This document shows positions 1 to 21,632 of a stretch of 64,000 bases of DNA, in pieces. This stretch comes from Simmondsia chinensis (taxonomy: Eukaryota; Streptophyta; Magnoliopsida; Caryophyllales; Simmondsiaceae): the NCBI GenBank assembly GCA_018398585.1, contig JAGTTD010000018.1:2859501-2923500 (forward strand), read 5' to 3'. A program made the position numbers and the translations under genes. A model generated the notes under the pieces. That model was not told where the DNA came from. It searched no databases and worked only from the letters and a program-made list of their open reading frames with translations. The first letter of the stretch is position 1; each line of letters opens with the position of its first letter.

Positions 1-370
1 GGCTTCAAACTCCCAAAAATCAACCCTGACCCCTACGAAGTCCTAATTCAAACCAAATCCCTAAACCAATTTGAGGTTTAGCCTATCGAACCCTAATTGG
101 CTTGAGTTCACACCCCCACGAAACCGTAAAAGACTAGTTCGAAAACCTAATTCGAAATCCTCAAATTCGTAAAGCCCTAAAACCCTAGTTCAAAAACTCT
201 AATTCGAAATATCCATCTTCGTACCCTAACTCAACCCTTCTACGTCCGCAACCCTAGTTCGATTCGATTTCTATCACGTCATCAATGTCCATATGTTTAC
301 TATATCTACTATTAGGCTTACGTCCAATTACTTTTCAACATCAGAGTTGGATTATCTCGAGTAAATAAGC

Positions 371-1018
371 ATGGACCACATAGTAAGGGTAACTCTTCGC
401 ATCCCTGTCATTGGTGGGAATTTGTTTGGGATCCGGTTTTCTTCACGATATATGCTATACCCAATACCTATTATGTTTCTAGGCTTAAGGGTAAGTTGTA
501 TGTGCTCCACTAAACAAATCCAAGGGTATCTTAGGGCTTATCGTGATGCAACTGCCCCAACTTACTCCCTTGTAGCCACTTATGAGCTTCCTTGCTATCC
601 GGTTACAAAATATTGTTTTCTTCCCCAATTACTATCATCTACAAAAGTTAGAGGAAAAACAAATGAGATCGAAGATGAAGAAGAGGAAGATGAAGCAAAA
701 GAAGAAGAGGAAGAGGAAGAGGAAGAGGAAGTGAACGAAGTGAGAGAAGAAGAGGAAGAGATAAAAGATGAAGTGAAAAAAGAAGAGGAAGAGATGAAAG
801 ATGCAGCGAAAGATGAAGAAGCACATTGTAAAGAGTCACAACATATCCCATTGCCCGAAGATATGGATGATGCGTGTTCTGAAAATTTTATTGATTTCAT
901 CATTCCTGAAGAGCTTGTTAAGTCAACATCCTCAAAAGCAAAAGTTTTGCACTTCATCCAGGACGAGAGTTGCACGCAGAGTGATGCTTGCTACTTTTTT
1001 TTTCCTATGTTTGTTTAA
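371..1018 (+). CDS. Acidic Glu/Lys-rich hypothetical ORF (215 aa)
   Basis: I do not recognise this protein. It begins MDHIVRVTLRIPVIG. The first 95 residues are mixed hydrophobic and Cys-containing; residues about 97-155 are an almost unbroken Glu/Lys/Asp tract encoded by a GAA/GAG purine run; the tail contains LHFIQDES. The low-complexity purine tract inflates ORF length on both strands. Its place between a leader-like region and a polypurine tract plus LTR suggests it belongs to a retroelement, not to a host gene. No domain or catalytic motif is visible. Confidence 0.28.
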   Translation: MDHIVRVTLRIPVIGGNLFGIRFSSRYMLYPIPIMFLGLRVSCMCSTKQIQGYLRAYRDATAPTYSLVATYELPCYPVTKYCFLPQLLSSTKVRGKTNEIEDEEEEDEAKEEEEEEEEEEVNEVREEEEEIKDEVKKEEEEMKDAAKDEEAHCKESQHIPLPEDMDDACSENFIDFIIPEELVKSTSSKAKVLHFIQDESCTQSDACYFFFPMFV

Positions 1019-1054
1019 AACTCGTGGTCGAGGTTTTTTGAACAAAAAGGGAAT

Positions 1055-1341
1055 TGATACAGCACGGAAGAAGAGGATTACTGATCATAGAAGATTTGAT
1101 ATTTTATTAGATTTGGACAGAGTAATTAATAGGATTAGATTAGAATATATCTTTTAAGTCAATAAGATATTTTAATGTTGTTTTAATTAGTAGGATAATT
1201 TAGTTCTTTTTATTATTTATCTCTTTAGTCATCCAATAGGGTTTAGCTTTTTCTATAAATAGAGCTTTTTAATTCATTAGTTTCAAGTTTTGGTGAAATA
1301 AAATTAAGTTGAGTTTTTGAGGAGCAAGCTGTGCTGCATCA
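1055..1341 (+). repeat. Probable 3' LTR (287 bp)
   Basis: The unit begins TGATACAGCAC and ends GTGCTGCATCA, a near-perfect terminal inversion with TG...CA ends. It follows a polypurine-like tract and contains a TATA-like CTATAAATA at about 1253-1261. The partner LTR is not in the window, so the ends are inferred. Confidence 0.42.
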
Positions 1342-1727
1342 CCCGTCTATACATCATTTTAGCATTTGCTTAAGTCGAGTGTTGCGTTTCTGATAAATGG
1401 AATGGGTTTCACAAGTTATAGTTGGGTAATATGATTTAGAAGTTTTATCTTCCTTCACCCTTGGCCTTTACACATGCGTAAGTGTTTATGTGCATGTGTC
1501 CTGTTTTTGTCTAATAAGGTTTTCTGTTTAAGCGCTTCTGTGATTTTTTTAAAGTTAAAGTGTGCAGTATTGGAGTAGCTTGAAATGAACACTCATAACT
1601 AGTTTTACCCTTTGGAGTTATAATTGCCTCCCTTTTTTTTTTCCCCTCCTAAAAAGGAGCTTTTATTTGTGAAATTAGTCTAAGCAATTTCATGAGTTTG
1701 TAACCCCAGCTCCTTTCTCTTTGGCAG
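1342..1727. other. Noncoding spacer upstream of the first visible ELF6 exon
   Basis: No gene is seen. The stretch ends in a pyrimidine-rich tract and the acceptor CTTTGGCAG that opens the first visible ELF6 exon. The earlier JmjN and N-terminal JmjC coding exons were not found between position 1 and here. Confidence 0.6.
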
Positions 1728-12201
<10,474 letters not shown>

Positions 12202-13793
12202 GATTTTCTATTTGTAGTTTTTGGTTAGCTCTGTTCATGGTAGGAACCGAGAGGTCAAAATGACCATAATATTGTGAAAAGATTAGGTGTCATGGTGTAA
12301 TTTAGCCTCGAAAAATGGGTTGTCATTAGCCTTTGGGGTTCTCTAATGATGTACGAACCCTTCAAGGTTCTTAAATGGCAATGTTATTGCTAGAGAAATA
12401 TTATTATTGCCGGGGCAATTTTGTGGCTGTTATTCTCTATAAGTCTCATTATTGCCTTGACAGTAACAGTTATTGCTCTGACAATAATAACCAGTCCCGA
12501 ACTTTCCCATTTAGTGGTGCAATTAGGAATATGTTTGATCTTTTGCATCTTTTGTTGTAAGGTCCATTCAATTGAATTATTTGTTTTTGAAGAAAAGATT
12601 CATTCCTATCATATGAATGTTGTCTAATGACTTCTTATGTCATTTTAGGTTAAGGGCATACTTAATTTCGTTTTCCGTTTGTGGGTTTTAGTTCTTGAGA
12701 AACTAAAAAAAATCAGGCTTTTGAATTTTTTTTGGGTTTTCGGTGTTCAAGTTAAGAGCTAGGAAAAAACATGAAATAAGTAATAGAAAGCACAAAAAAT
12801 CGTTTCCAATGACTTTTAGTTTTTGAAGGACCAAAATCTGCAAATAGAAAACGATACCAAATATATCCTTGGTCATGTGAAATTTGATTTTTTTTTCTTA
12901 AAATGATAAAATATAGCAAACATGTCAATTGAAATCTTATCACCTTGTGTTTGGATTTTTGTTAGTAATTTTGTGTTGTGTTTTATTGGTAATATCCCAT
13001 AATGTTAAGAATGTGACTTGGATTATGCCCGTCCCCAGTTTGTTCCAATGGTTGGGTTGGCAATTGACCGACCCTGGACGTGGATTTGGATCCGAGGCTT
13101 TACTGATGAGAAAAAAAAAATTGTGATCTCAGTTATGGTTTATGTATGGTTCAAATTGTTTTTTGTTTTTTTTTTGTTTTTTTGGGGATTGCACGTTTGA
13201 AATCTACCTTATGATGATTGTAATAGAAGCCCGAAAGGCACAAAAGTGCAGGGTAAGACTCGAAAGCAAACAACAAAGTACAACGAGTCGTACGAAAAGA
13301 ATGGACAAAAATACTTAAAAGAAGCACATAATGTTTATTACGCACACAAAAATAGCGACATGTTTTGGAAAGGGACCAAGGACTACATGTTCACTAATTA
13401 TATAATGCTTATCATTATCAGACATCGTTTAAAAAATCCCTAAGAACTCCTTGTTTCAGACTTTTGTGACTGATCATGGTGCACAATCGATTGAATTGTG
13501 TTTTTTGCGGGTTATTTACTCTAACAGTTCTTAATATTTGTCAATTTATTCAAATTAAATTATCACCTTTTTCTTTGGTTCAAAATAATCTCATATTTGT
13601 AAGTTTGTTCAGAATGATGTCTCTCTTATATTTTATTTTATGATAAAATTAGTTCCTTAGCTTTTTATTTTTGTGTGTTAGAACGTGCTTGTCAATTTTC
13701 TTTCACATGAGAAGAAGACCCCCCAAGTCGGTCAATGACATCCAAAATTTGCTGCGTCCGTGTCGTTGGCTATCCGACTACCGATGTTTGTAC
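12202..13793. other. ELF6 3' flank, no gene
   Basis: The 3' UTR follows the ELF6 stop. A MITE-like patch with ATTATTGC/GACAATAATA words at about 12370-12500 recurs at 21060-21520. The short ORFs here lack codon-like composition. I see no other gene. Confidence 0.5.
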
Positions 13794-13812
13794 AGGATTT
13801 CGTTTGACTTAT

Positions 13813-14045
13813 AAAAGCATCATTTTCAATGTCTCAAGTGCTTCCGCCTAAGCAGGGTTGGGGTAGATTTACGCAGCCTTCCCCCTTCAGCGTAGAAGGG
13901 AGGCTGTTTCCAAGAACCCCCAACCTGAGGGGTACAACATGAGGACTTTTCAGGAGCACACTGCATCTTGATACCACTCTCGCCCAAAACACACTTAGCT
14001 TCGGAGTTCTACTGAAATTCGGTGCTTGCGTGTTGGTACCCTCTT
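13813..14045 (-). mobile_element. 5S rRNA-headed SINE, copy d
   Basis: The minus-strand head (right side, about 13935-14035) retains the AACTCCGAAGCTAAGTGTG-like 5S segment; the body with the TACGCAGCC word lies at 13845-13930. The tail is decayed. Imperfect direct repeats at 13794-13812 and 14046-14063 (TTTCGTTTGA core) look like its TSD. Confidence 0.75.
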
Positions 14046-14712
14046 AGGTTTCGTTTGATTTATGTTATTATTAAAAAAAAAGGGTAGAATCGGGATTCTA
14101 CTTAGAATCGATAAGATCAAATCTAAATTCGTAAGATTCTACTTAATGTATAATATAATTATTTTTAGTATTAAAATTAGTTATGTAGTCAAAAATTGTT
14201 AAAATTTAAACTCGAAAATAAAATAATTCAGGAACATCTTGAATAAAATTTTAGATAAAACACAAAATAAAATAATTCAAAAATATCTTGAATTAAAACA
14301 AAGATAAGAAACAATAAAATAGAATGAGACTTAGATCCATGTTGAAAACTTGGATAAACATGTTGAGACTCGGATCAATAATATAAAAGAGACAAAACAC
14401 TTAGAAAGAATGAATACTAGAAACTTTGGATAGACATATCATTTGATCCAAAAGCTTGGATGATTTACATAACGTAAAAATCCTACTTAAATAGAAAACA
14501 TTAGAACAATGAAAAGTTAAGCCATTAAACCATCCAAAAATCCCAAGTAAATGAATACAATAATTTTGAAAGTAAATGCTATAATGGGCCAGTTACATGG
14601 AGAAAAAGAGAAGAGGTTCTCTCATACTAATTACACTACTAAATGCTAGGGAATATACTAGATGCCTAGAATATTCTACGTACAAAGTATGAAATACAAA
14701 ATGTGAAATACA
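14046..14712. other. AT-rich spacer with GTAGAATC inverted words
   Basis: No gene is seen. GTAGAATCGGGATTCTAC-type words at 14085-14145 return on the other side of the Ty3 element at about 20630-20790. One older element may therefore have been split by the later insertions; its ends are not defined. Confidence 0.35.
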
Positions 14713-14726
14713 AAATACATGTAATA

Positions 14727-14985
14727 CAACAACAACAACAATCCCAGTGCCTGAAGGGCTCCCGGGTGAGCAGGGTTTGTTGGTGGGGGCGGGGGGATGT
14801 ACGTAGCCTTACCCCTTTAGGGTGGAACCCTAAAGAGAGGTTGTTTCCGAGGACCCCCAACCTGAAAGGTACGAAGAGCGCAGAAAGCATAAAGATCATA
14901 GAGATCATAGAGGACATAGAGATCATGAGAAGCATGGAGGCATGTAAGCATGTAGACATGTAACAATTAAGCATGGAATCATATG
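14727..14985 (-). mobile_element. RTE-tail insertion without 5S head, copy e
   Basis: (CAA)n at 14727-14740 leads into the shared 3' body; the far side has a CATAGAGAT-rich stretch instead of 5S. A perfect 14-bp TSD, AAATACATGTAATA, sits at 14713-14726 and 14986-14999. It is probably a 5'-truncated LINE or a SINE with another head. The Ty3 element later inserted at its right TSD. Confidence 0.75.
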
Positions 14986-15002
14986 AAATACATGTAATAA
15001 TA

Positions 15003-15317
15003 TGTCAGAATGCGGGTGGTTTGCACTAGATTCTGGGGGGTTACAAAGGTTGAAGAAAGAGACGAGGGAGAAAAGAAGGAGGGGGGGGGGGGGGGGGGGG
15101 AGAGAATGGGAAAGTAAGAGAGAGAAAGAATGATTTGTTATTATTTCCAAAAAAATACTCAACAATCCCAACTCATCAGTATTATACAAGCATTTAGTCA
15201 CATGTCTAGTATAACAAGTATAACAACCTTGTATGCTAAGCTCTAACTAATCTTTCAACAACTTGGCTATACACTCAACAATTACAATACAATTTGTACT
15301 ACATAAGGATCATGACA
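15003..15317 (-). repeat. Ty3 element 3' LTR
   Basis: This is the 315-bp partner of 19969-20285 and is nearly identical outside a purine tract that here contains a run of about 22 G. The minus-strand purine-rich AGGGGAATGCAA directly inside it (15318-15329) is the likely polypurine tract. Confidence 0.93.
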
Positions 15318-15345
15318 TTGCATTCCCCTAATGAGATCCTTGACC

Positions 15346-16020
15346 TCAAGGATCAGTAGCAAAGTCCAAAAATTGGGATCTGATAACACTGTAGTCTTCC
15401 CAAGTGGCTTCGCATTCATCCAGGTTAGCCCACTTGATGAGCCATTGTGTGGCAGCAATGTTCTGGCGTTCCACTATCCTTCTTGCTAACACAGACTCAG
15501 GCTCAAGCTTAAGTTCTCGTTGTGGTGTTGTAAGAGGGAGAGATGCAGCTAGCTGGAATTGAGAGCCAAGCTTCTTCTTAAGTTGTGAGACATGGAAAAT
15601 GGGATGGATGGAGCTATTAGCTGGCAATTGTAGCTTATATGCTACCTGTCCTATTAACTATAGGATTAGAAAGGGACCATAATATTTTGAAGCAAGCTTA
15701 ATGGACCTTCAAATAGCCACTGAAGACTGTATGTAGGTTTACAACTTTAGGTAAACCCAGTCACCAGGCTGAATTACCCTTTCAGATCTATTTCGGTCAG
15801 CAGAGTACTTCATTCTGGACTGAGCATGAATGAGGTCCTGCTTGAGGGTCTGCAGCATAATTCTCCTCTCAGAGAACCAGTCTTCCACTGTTGCAGTAGA
15901 TATCAAAGAGCTAGGAGGGGACTCAAAGTGGAGTTGAGGTGGTGGATATCCATATAAAGCTTCAAAGGGAGTGAGTTTTAAGCTGGTGTGGTAGTTTGTA
16001 TTATACCACAGCTCAGCCAA
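15346..16020 (-). pseudogene. Ty3 integrase C-terminus and chromodomain
   Basis: Residues from LSLAELWYNTNYHTS through PFEALYGYPPP are the end of the integrase core, then the GDWVYLKL motif. The last part contains VLARRIVERQN...QWLIKWANL...ATWED, a chromodomain that in chromoviruses directs integration to marked chromatin. A stop separates the two parts around 15736; both are in the same frame. Confidence 0.85.
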
Positions 16021-16203
16021 AGATAGCCATTTGTGTCACCTTCTTGGTCTATTCACACATAAACACCTCAAGTAAGCCTCCAAACATTGATTCACCCTTT
16101 CAGACTGACCATCAGAGTGAGGGTGGTATGAGGAACTAAGATCAAGGGAAGTCCTCAGGAGTTTAAACAGCTCCTGCCAAAACTAGCTAAGGAAAATTTT
16201 GTC

Positions 16204-17322
16204 TCAATCAGAGACTATGCTCATGGGTAAACCATGAAGTTTGTGGACGTTATCCATGAAAAGTCTTGCAACACTTGAGGCATTGAATGGGTGAGTTAGG
16301 GACACAAAGTGAGCATACTTGGTGAGACTATCCACTACAACAAGGATTGTATCCTTTCCTTCAGAGAGAGGAAGCCCCTCTATGAAATCTGGAGTGATAT
16401 GAGTCCAACACTGAGTTGGAACTTCCAAAGGTTGCAGTAAACCAGGGTACTTGACATGTTCTGCTTTGCTTCTCTGGCACACATCACATTCAGATACTAT
16501 TTTCTGCACATCAGCCTTCATATTAAGCCAAAAGAACATTTGCTTCATCCTTTGGTGCGCAGCTGTCACACCAGAATGTCCCCCAACAGGTGAGGAATGT
16601 ATAGTTTGGATGGGCTGTAGTCTGAGATTGTGGCTGCTACCAATGAGCAGCTTGCCATTGGTCCTTATGATGCCATTTTTCATTGTGAAACCTATTGGAT
16701 TGTCAGGGCTAATGAGCAGCTCATACATGAGCTGTGTACAATAGTCATCACCTTCATAGCTCTTGGCTACTTCATCCACCCAAGTGGGAAGTAACTCTGT
16801 GGAGGTAAGGGCACTGCAGGATCCTTCAAACTTTCTGGATAAAGCATATGTAGTAGTGTTGTCCCTGCCCTTTGAGTATGATATAGTATAATCAAGCCCA
16901 AGGAGCTTGGACATTCCCTTTCTTTGAATGCTTGTGGTGATCCTTTGCTCTAAAAGATGCTTGAGAGCCTGGTGATCTGTCTTAATGACAAAACAACCAG
17001 CCTCCAAATAGTGTCTCCATTTAGCAACAACCATTAAAATGGCTAAGAATTGCTTTTCATACGTTGCAAGACCCATGTTCTTGGGTTCTAGAGCCTTGCT
17101 CAAGAAAGCAATGGGCCTACCTTCTTGCATAAGGATAGCACCCATCCCAGTGTCACACGCATCTGTTTCCAAAACAAAGGTTTTGGTGAAATCAGGTAGT
17201 GCCAGCACTGGGGCTGTGCACATAGCAGATTTGAGTTGCTGAAAGGCCCTTTTAGCCTCTTGTTTCCAGCAGAAGCCTCCCTTTTTAAGCAGTTCAGTAA
17301 GGGGTTTAGCAATGGGCCCCAT
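16204..17322 (-). pseudogene. Ty3 RNase H and integrase core
   Basis: RNase H motifs are present (ETDACDTGMGAILMQ, FLSKAL, YEKQFLAI, IKTDHQALKHL). The integrase zinc-binding H-H-C-C follows (HSSPVGGHSG, CDVCQRSK) and the start of the D,D-35-E core (PDFIEGLP, VVVDSLTKYAHF, SIVSD). Stops between 16203 and 16020 break the remainder, where HPHSDGQSERVNQ is still readable. Confidence 0.88.
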
Positions 17323-18238
17323 ATTTGTGAATAAACTTCCTGTAATAGCCTGTTAGTCCCAAGAATGATCGCAACTGCTTGATTGTTTTGGGAACAGGCC
17401 AATCAGTCATAGCCTCAATCTTAACTAGGTCAGTTGCTACCCCATCAGCTGAGATGATGTGTCCAAGGTACTCAACTTGGCTTTGGGCAAAGCTACATTT
17501 TGATTTTTTGGCAAAGAGTTTATGGGTTCTTAGAGTGTTTAGAATAGTTTGGAGATGGGTTACATGAGAAGAGAGGTAAGGGCTATACACTAATATATCG
17601 TCAAAGAAAACAAGGACATATTTCCTGAGGTAGGGAGCAAATGTATCATTCATTAAGGCTTGGAAAGTGGTTGGGGCATCCGTAAGGCCAAAGGGCATGA
17701 CCCTAAACTCAAAGTGGCCATGGTGGGTGCGGAAAGCTGTTTTTGGAATGTCATTTGGGTTAACTCTAACTTAGAAGTACCCTGTCCGCAAGTCTAGTTT
17801 TGAAAAAACAGAAGCCCCATGAAGCTCATCAAGTAAATCATCTATGTGTGGGATAGGAAACCTATTCTTTATGGTGAGGTCATTTAATTGGCGGTAATCA
17901 ATATAAAAGCGTATGGTACCATCTTTTTTCTTCACAAGTAAGACAAGAGAGGCAAAGGGAGAGTAACTTGGTCGAATGATAGATGATTCAAACATTTCTT
18001 TGACTTGTTTTTCTATCTCATTTTTTTGCAGGTATGGGTAACAGTATGGTCTAATGTTAACTAGTTTAGCATCAATTTTAAGGGGAATATGGTGGTCATG
18101 AGGTCGGGGTGGAGGCAAGCCTCTTGGCTCTTGAAACACATCATCATATTCAGCAAGAAGTGATAGAATTACAGGAGGTAGTGAGTCAGAATGTACCTGA
18201 CCAGCTTCTTGCCCTTGAATCATCCTGAGGGTGGCCAC
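17306..18238 (-). pseudogene. Ty3 reverse transcriptase
   Basis: RT fingers/palm motifs include [48 protein letters not shown] and the catalytic FFDDILVYS. An in-frame stop lies at about 17770 after LRTGYF. The join to RNase H shifts frame near 17315, inside a run of G. Confidence 0.88.
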
Positions 18239-18268
18239 AAAGTACTCCTCGCGTTTCTTACAAAGCTT

Positions 18269-18763
18269 CTATAGTTTCCTCCCAAGGATCATCTTTAATG
18301 ATCCAGATTCTTGTATATCAGTGAGCGCCACTGTCTTTCCTTCCATTATGAAGCTCAGTTTCAGATTGTTGAAATCAAAAGACACCGGGCTATAATGTTT
18401 CATCCAATGAACTCCCAGCAGCATGTCACAACCCCCAATCTTCATCAGGCGTATGTTGTAGGTAAGAGAATGGCTCTGCATATGCCATTTTGCCTCACAC
18501 TGCTATCTGCTGATCATGGATTGCCCATTGGCGACTGTGATGCCCAATGGGGTGGTGTCTTCTATTGTAAAGCCAGCTTCCTTAGCTAACCTTGGGTTAA
18601 GGAAGCTATGGGTGTTTCCACTGTCTATAAGGATGACTGCAATTCTCTTGTATAAATGACCCAGAATATTGAGTGTACTGGAAGAAGTATTACCAGTGAC
18701 AGAGTGTACATATACTTCTTCTGCCCTGTCATAACAAGCATCCATGTACTGTTCTTCTTCCAC
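18269..18763 (-). pseudogene. Ty3 aspartic protease
   Basis: The sequence VILIDSGNTHSFLNP carries the D-S-G active site of retroviral-type proteases; MLLGVHWMKHYSPVSFDF is the conserved downstream motif. A stop between 18503 and 18481 divides it. It lies in the same frame as gag and RT. Confidence 0.82.
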
Positions 18764-18769
18764 TCCTTC

Positions 18770-19948
18770 CTATTCGGTTTCTAGTTCTGAACCAGGATCT
18801 AAATTAGAAGCTTCCAGGCTTTGCAATGTTTGGTTATCACATTTATGTCCTGGGTAGTACTTCTTGATACATTTATAACATAGGCCAGGGTTCCTTTTGG
18901 GCCAACTGTGGGAAGTTTTTTGGTTATTGAGGGGATATTTTTGTGGGTGTATGGAAGGGGAAGGTGTGGTTGAGTTTTGACTAGTTCTCATGAGGCTTTT
19001 TGCCTTATGCATTGAGGCTTCACAGGATTTAGTGATCAGTTTGGCCTTGGTAAAGGCATCAGATAATGATCAAGGCTTGAGGGCCTTGACAAGGGGCTGT
19101 ATATCCTCCTCTAGTTTAGAGATGTATGATGAGAGAAAATAATTTTTGCTAAAGGAGCTATCAGTTGCCCAGAGATGAGATCTCAGACTTTCAAACCTCT
19201 CCTGATATTCATGCAGCGAGCCTATCTGCTTGAGCTTGTTGAATCTGCTTACAACATAGGCGTCCTCATCATCTTCATACCGTTCATACAGCTCCTGAGT
19301 GAACTCTTCACAACTAAGGGTGCCCTTGTCTGCTATCAGCCCTCGGTGCCAAGTGTCCGTTTTATCGTCAAGATACACACTAAATATCTTAAGCTTCGTA
19401 GAGTTAGGGGTATGGTAAAGGGATAAATACCTCTGACAACGTCTGACCCAACTTCTAGGGTTCTCTCTGCTAAAAGGGGGAAAATCGATCTTGGCTCTAG
19501 GGATTGGCTCATCACCTTTCCCAAGCTCGTCGGTGTGAGTGTCATCACTGTGATCCGATGGAGATCCCAAGAGGGAGGACTTTCCGGCATGATGTTGACC
19601 AATATTGTTTAACAACTTTTGCAATCGCGCTTCAGCCTCATTACCTCGTGGAGGAACTATTGCATGCGAAGAGTTTTGGAACATCTGCTGCATGATCATC
19701 AACAATTGTGTATTCGTTCATTGTATGGACTCCAACAGTTGGTTATGGCATTCTTCCCCACGCTTACGAGCTTCTTCAGCTTGCTGGTGGTCTTGTTTCC
19801 TTGATTCCTCGGCCGATTGCCGGGAATCTATGAGTTTCTGTACTAGGCCATGCATCTGACCTTCCGATTCTGCCATGGATGGATTCTTCTTACCTCTTGC
19901 CAGTGTGGAAGAGGGTTGGTTGTTCAATAGGATTCTGTGGTTGTCCAA
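18770..19948 (-). pseudogene. Ty3 gag with CCHC zinc knuckle
   Basis: The N-terminal part is a Glu/Lys/Gln-rich coiled-coil-like stretch; the central gag motif is IDFPPFSRENPRSWVRRCQR followed by YLSLYHT...DTWHRG; the zinc knuckle is CYKCIKKYYPGHKC near 18830-18880. Three parts share one frame and are separated by TGA codons near 19715 and 19065; a TAG ends the last part near 18767. The TGA sites fit C-to-T decay of Arg codons, which is inference. Confidence 0.85.
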
Positions 19949-19954
19949 GAATGG

Positions 19955-19966
19955 GCTCTGATACCA
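19955..19966 (-). promoter_or_regulatory. Primer-binding site (initiator tRNA-Met)
   Basis: On the minus strand the 12-mer is TGGTATCAGAGC, complementary to the 3' end of plant initiator tRNA-Met, two bases inside the 5' LTR. Confidence 0.9.
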
Positions 19967-19968
19967 AT

Positions 19969-20285
19969 TGTCACAATCTGGGTGGTTTGCACCAGATTCT
20001 GGGGGGTTATGGAGGTTGAAGAAAAAGATGAGGGAGAAAAGAAGGAGAAAGAGAAAGAGGGGGGAGAAGACAACGGGAAAGTAAGAGAGAGAAAGAATGA
20101 TTTGTTATTATTTCCAAAAAAAATACTCAACAATCCCAACTAATCAGTATTATACAAGCATTTAGTCACATGTCTAGTATAACAAGTATAACAACCTTGT
20201 ATGCTAAGCTCTAACTAATCTTTCAACAACTTGGCTATACACTCAACAATTACAATACAATTTGTACTACATAAGAATCATGACA
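19969..20285 (-). repeat. Ty3 element 5' LTR
   Basis: 317 bp. Read on the minus strand it begins TGTCATGA-like and ends before the PBS, two bases away. It pairs with 15003-15317. Confidence 0.93.
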
Positions 20286-21544
20286 TAATATAAATAATAA
20301 TACTGGTATTAAACAAAAATTATTAATAAGGTCTCAACGTACATGGATATATGTAAGAAGTATAATCAGATATGATAAAAATTATTAACATACAACATAA
20401 ATATGCCATTTTATGTTACAACAATCACGAGAGCTTTTAAGGTATATGCTGCCTATCGAACTTTATATTAAGGTTAATATATAAAACAAAACTTAATTTA
20501 AGTTTTTTTAAAGTATATAAATGCTTAATTAACTTTCTTTTACTTCAAAGTAATAAAGTAAGTTCGTTTATAATATATGCTTGATTATTTTACATTTTAA
20601 CTTTTTATTTGTATACATTGGTAGAATAGAGGTTGGATTGGTAGAATCGTAAAATTGTATTACGTTCCTATCTATTAATTTTTTCATGTAATATCAATGA
20701 ACCATAAGATTCTACAAAATTAAGATTCTACTTAGGATTTAATCGGTCGATAGTTGTAGAATCGTAAGATTCTAATATTCGAGCTGGGATTTTAACAACC
20801 ATGATAGTCAGGGGGAAAAAAAATTTAATATCAAAGTAATTTTATAAAAAAGAGAGTTGTTATTTTCAGAGCAATGATATATATAAAAAAAAATGACAGC
20901 TGCAAAACTTTCAGTGTGCGAGTAATGCCAAGACTTGATGTATGTTGGGTGAATGAAGAGGAGAGGTACATGCTCTATTTATAGGCCAGACAAAAAATGA
21001 GAAAGACTAGAGTGCCCTTCCTAGTTACGTATAAACTAATAGCAAAATAGATAAAAGTAAAACCCTAGTTGACTATCATCTAATACTTAGAAATAACGAT
21101 GTTGCTCTAGCAATAATGATTTTGCTCTGATAATAATATTACCTCATAAAAATTTAAGAATATTGTTCAATAAGGAGGTGTGTTTACTATTGCCAGAGTA
21201 ATCATATTGTAAAATACAAAATTATCCCTATTTAAAGAAGGGCGAATTAACAACCTTTTTTGAACTAAAGAAGGGTAATTTTATCATTTGTAATATGAAT
21301 TTTATGGCAATAGTAAAATCTGCCTTGACGTTAGCATTTCCCTGTTCAACATAGATCGTATCATTGCTAGGATAATAACATTTTTTTGCTATAGCAATAA
21401 CAACGCCCTTTTGTTTCACTATGTCATTGGCAGGACAAAAAATATTATTGTCAGAATAATTATATAACTTATAGTTTAATAGCCACAAATTTTCATAAAA
21501 TTGCTTTGATATCAATAATTTTGTTCTGACAATAATATTAAGAA

Positions 21545-21632
21545 AATGGGGGTTCTCGGATCAGCCTTCCTTCCCGGTCGACCTTGCTTAGGCGGGAGCC
21601 CTTGGGGCACTAGGAATGTTGCTATAATAATA
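21545..21632 (+). repeat. SINE/LINE 3' body fragment, copy f
   Basis: A decayed copy of the shared 3' end: GGGGGTTCTCGGA, CTTGCTTAGGCGGGAGCCC and GGGGCACTAGGAATGTTG. It has no head. Confidence 0.55.

Larger units (their letters stand above)
1..1341 (+). mobile_element. 3' part of a small LTR retrotransposon
   Basis: The stretch reads like the inside and 3' LTR of an LTR element whose 5' LTR is left of the window. Positions 1-300 are a leader-like region rich in CCCTAA/TTCGAA words. An acidic ORF follows at 371-1018. A purine-rich run ending in AAAAAGGGAAT at 1044-1054 fits a polypurine tract, directly followed by an LTR-like unit at 1055-1341. I see no reverse transcriptase, RNase H or integrase motif, so a non-autonomous LARD/TRIM-like element is the best guess. 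It lies upstream of the first visible ELF6 exon, probably in an ELF6 intron. The missing 5' LTR keeps this tentative. Confidence 0.42.
15003..20285 (-). mobile_element. Reina-like Ty3/gypsy chromovirus retrotransposon, degenerate
   Basis: A complete 5.28-kb element on the minus strand. LTRs lie at 15003-15317 and 19969-20285, with TGTCA...TGACA ends and a perfect 5-bp TSD TAATA at 14998-15002 and 20286-20290. The PBS TGGTATCAGAGC (minus strand, 19955-19966) pairs with initiator tRNA-Met. Domain order is gag, protease, RT, RNase H, integrase and a terminal chromodomain. The size, short LTRs, single gag-pol frame and chromodomain fit the Reina clade. At least nine in-frame stops and one frameshift in a G-run near 17315 inactivate it. 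Confidence 0.93.

Noticed and set aside
595..975. Ser-rich and Phe/Leu-rich reading frames opposite the acidic ORF
   Set aside because: They are reverse readings of a GAA/GAG purine tract and have no motif.
19955..19966. A tRNA-Met gene at the TGGTATCAGAGC sites
   Set aside because: Only the 12-nt primer-binding match is present, each beside an LTR.
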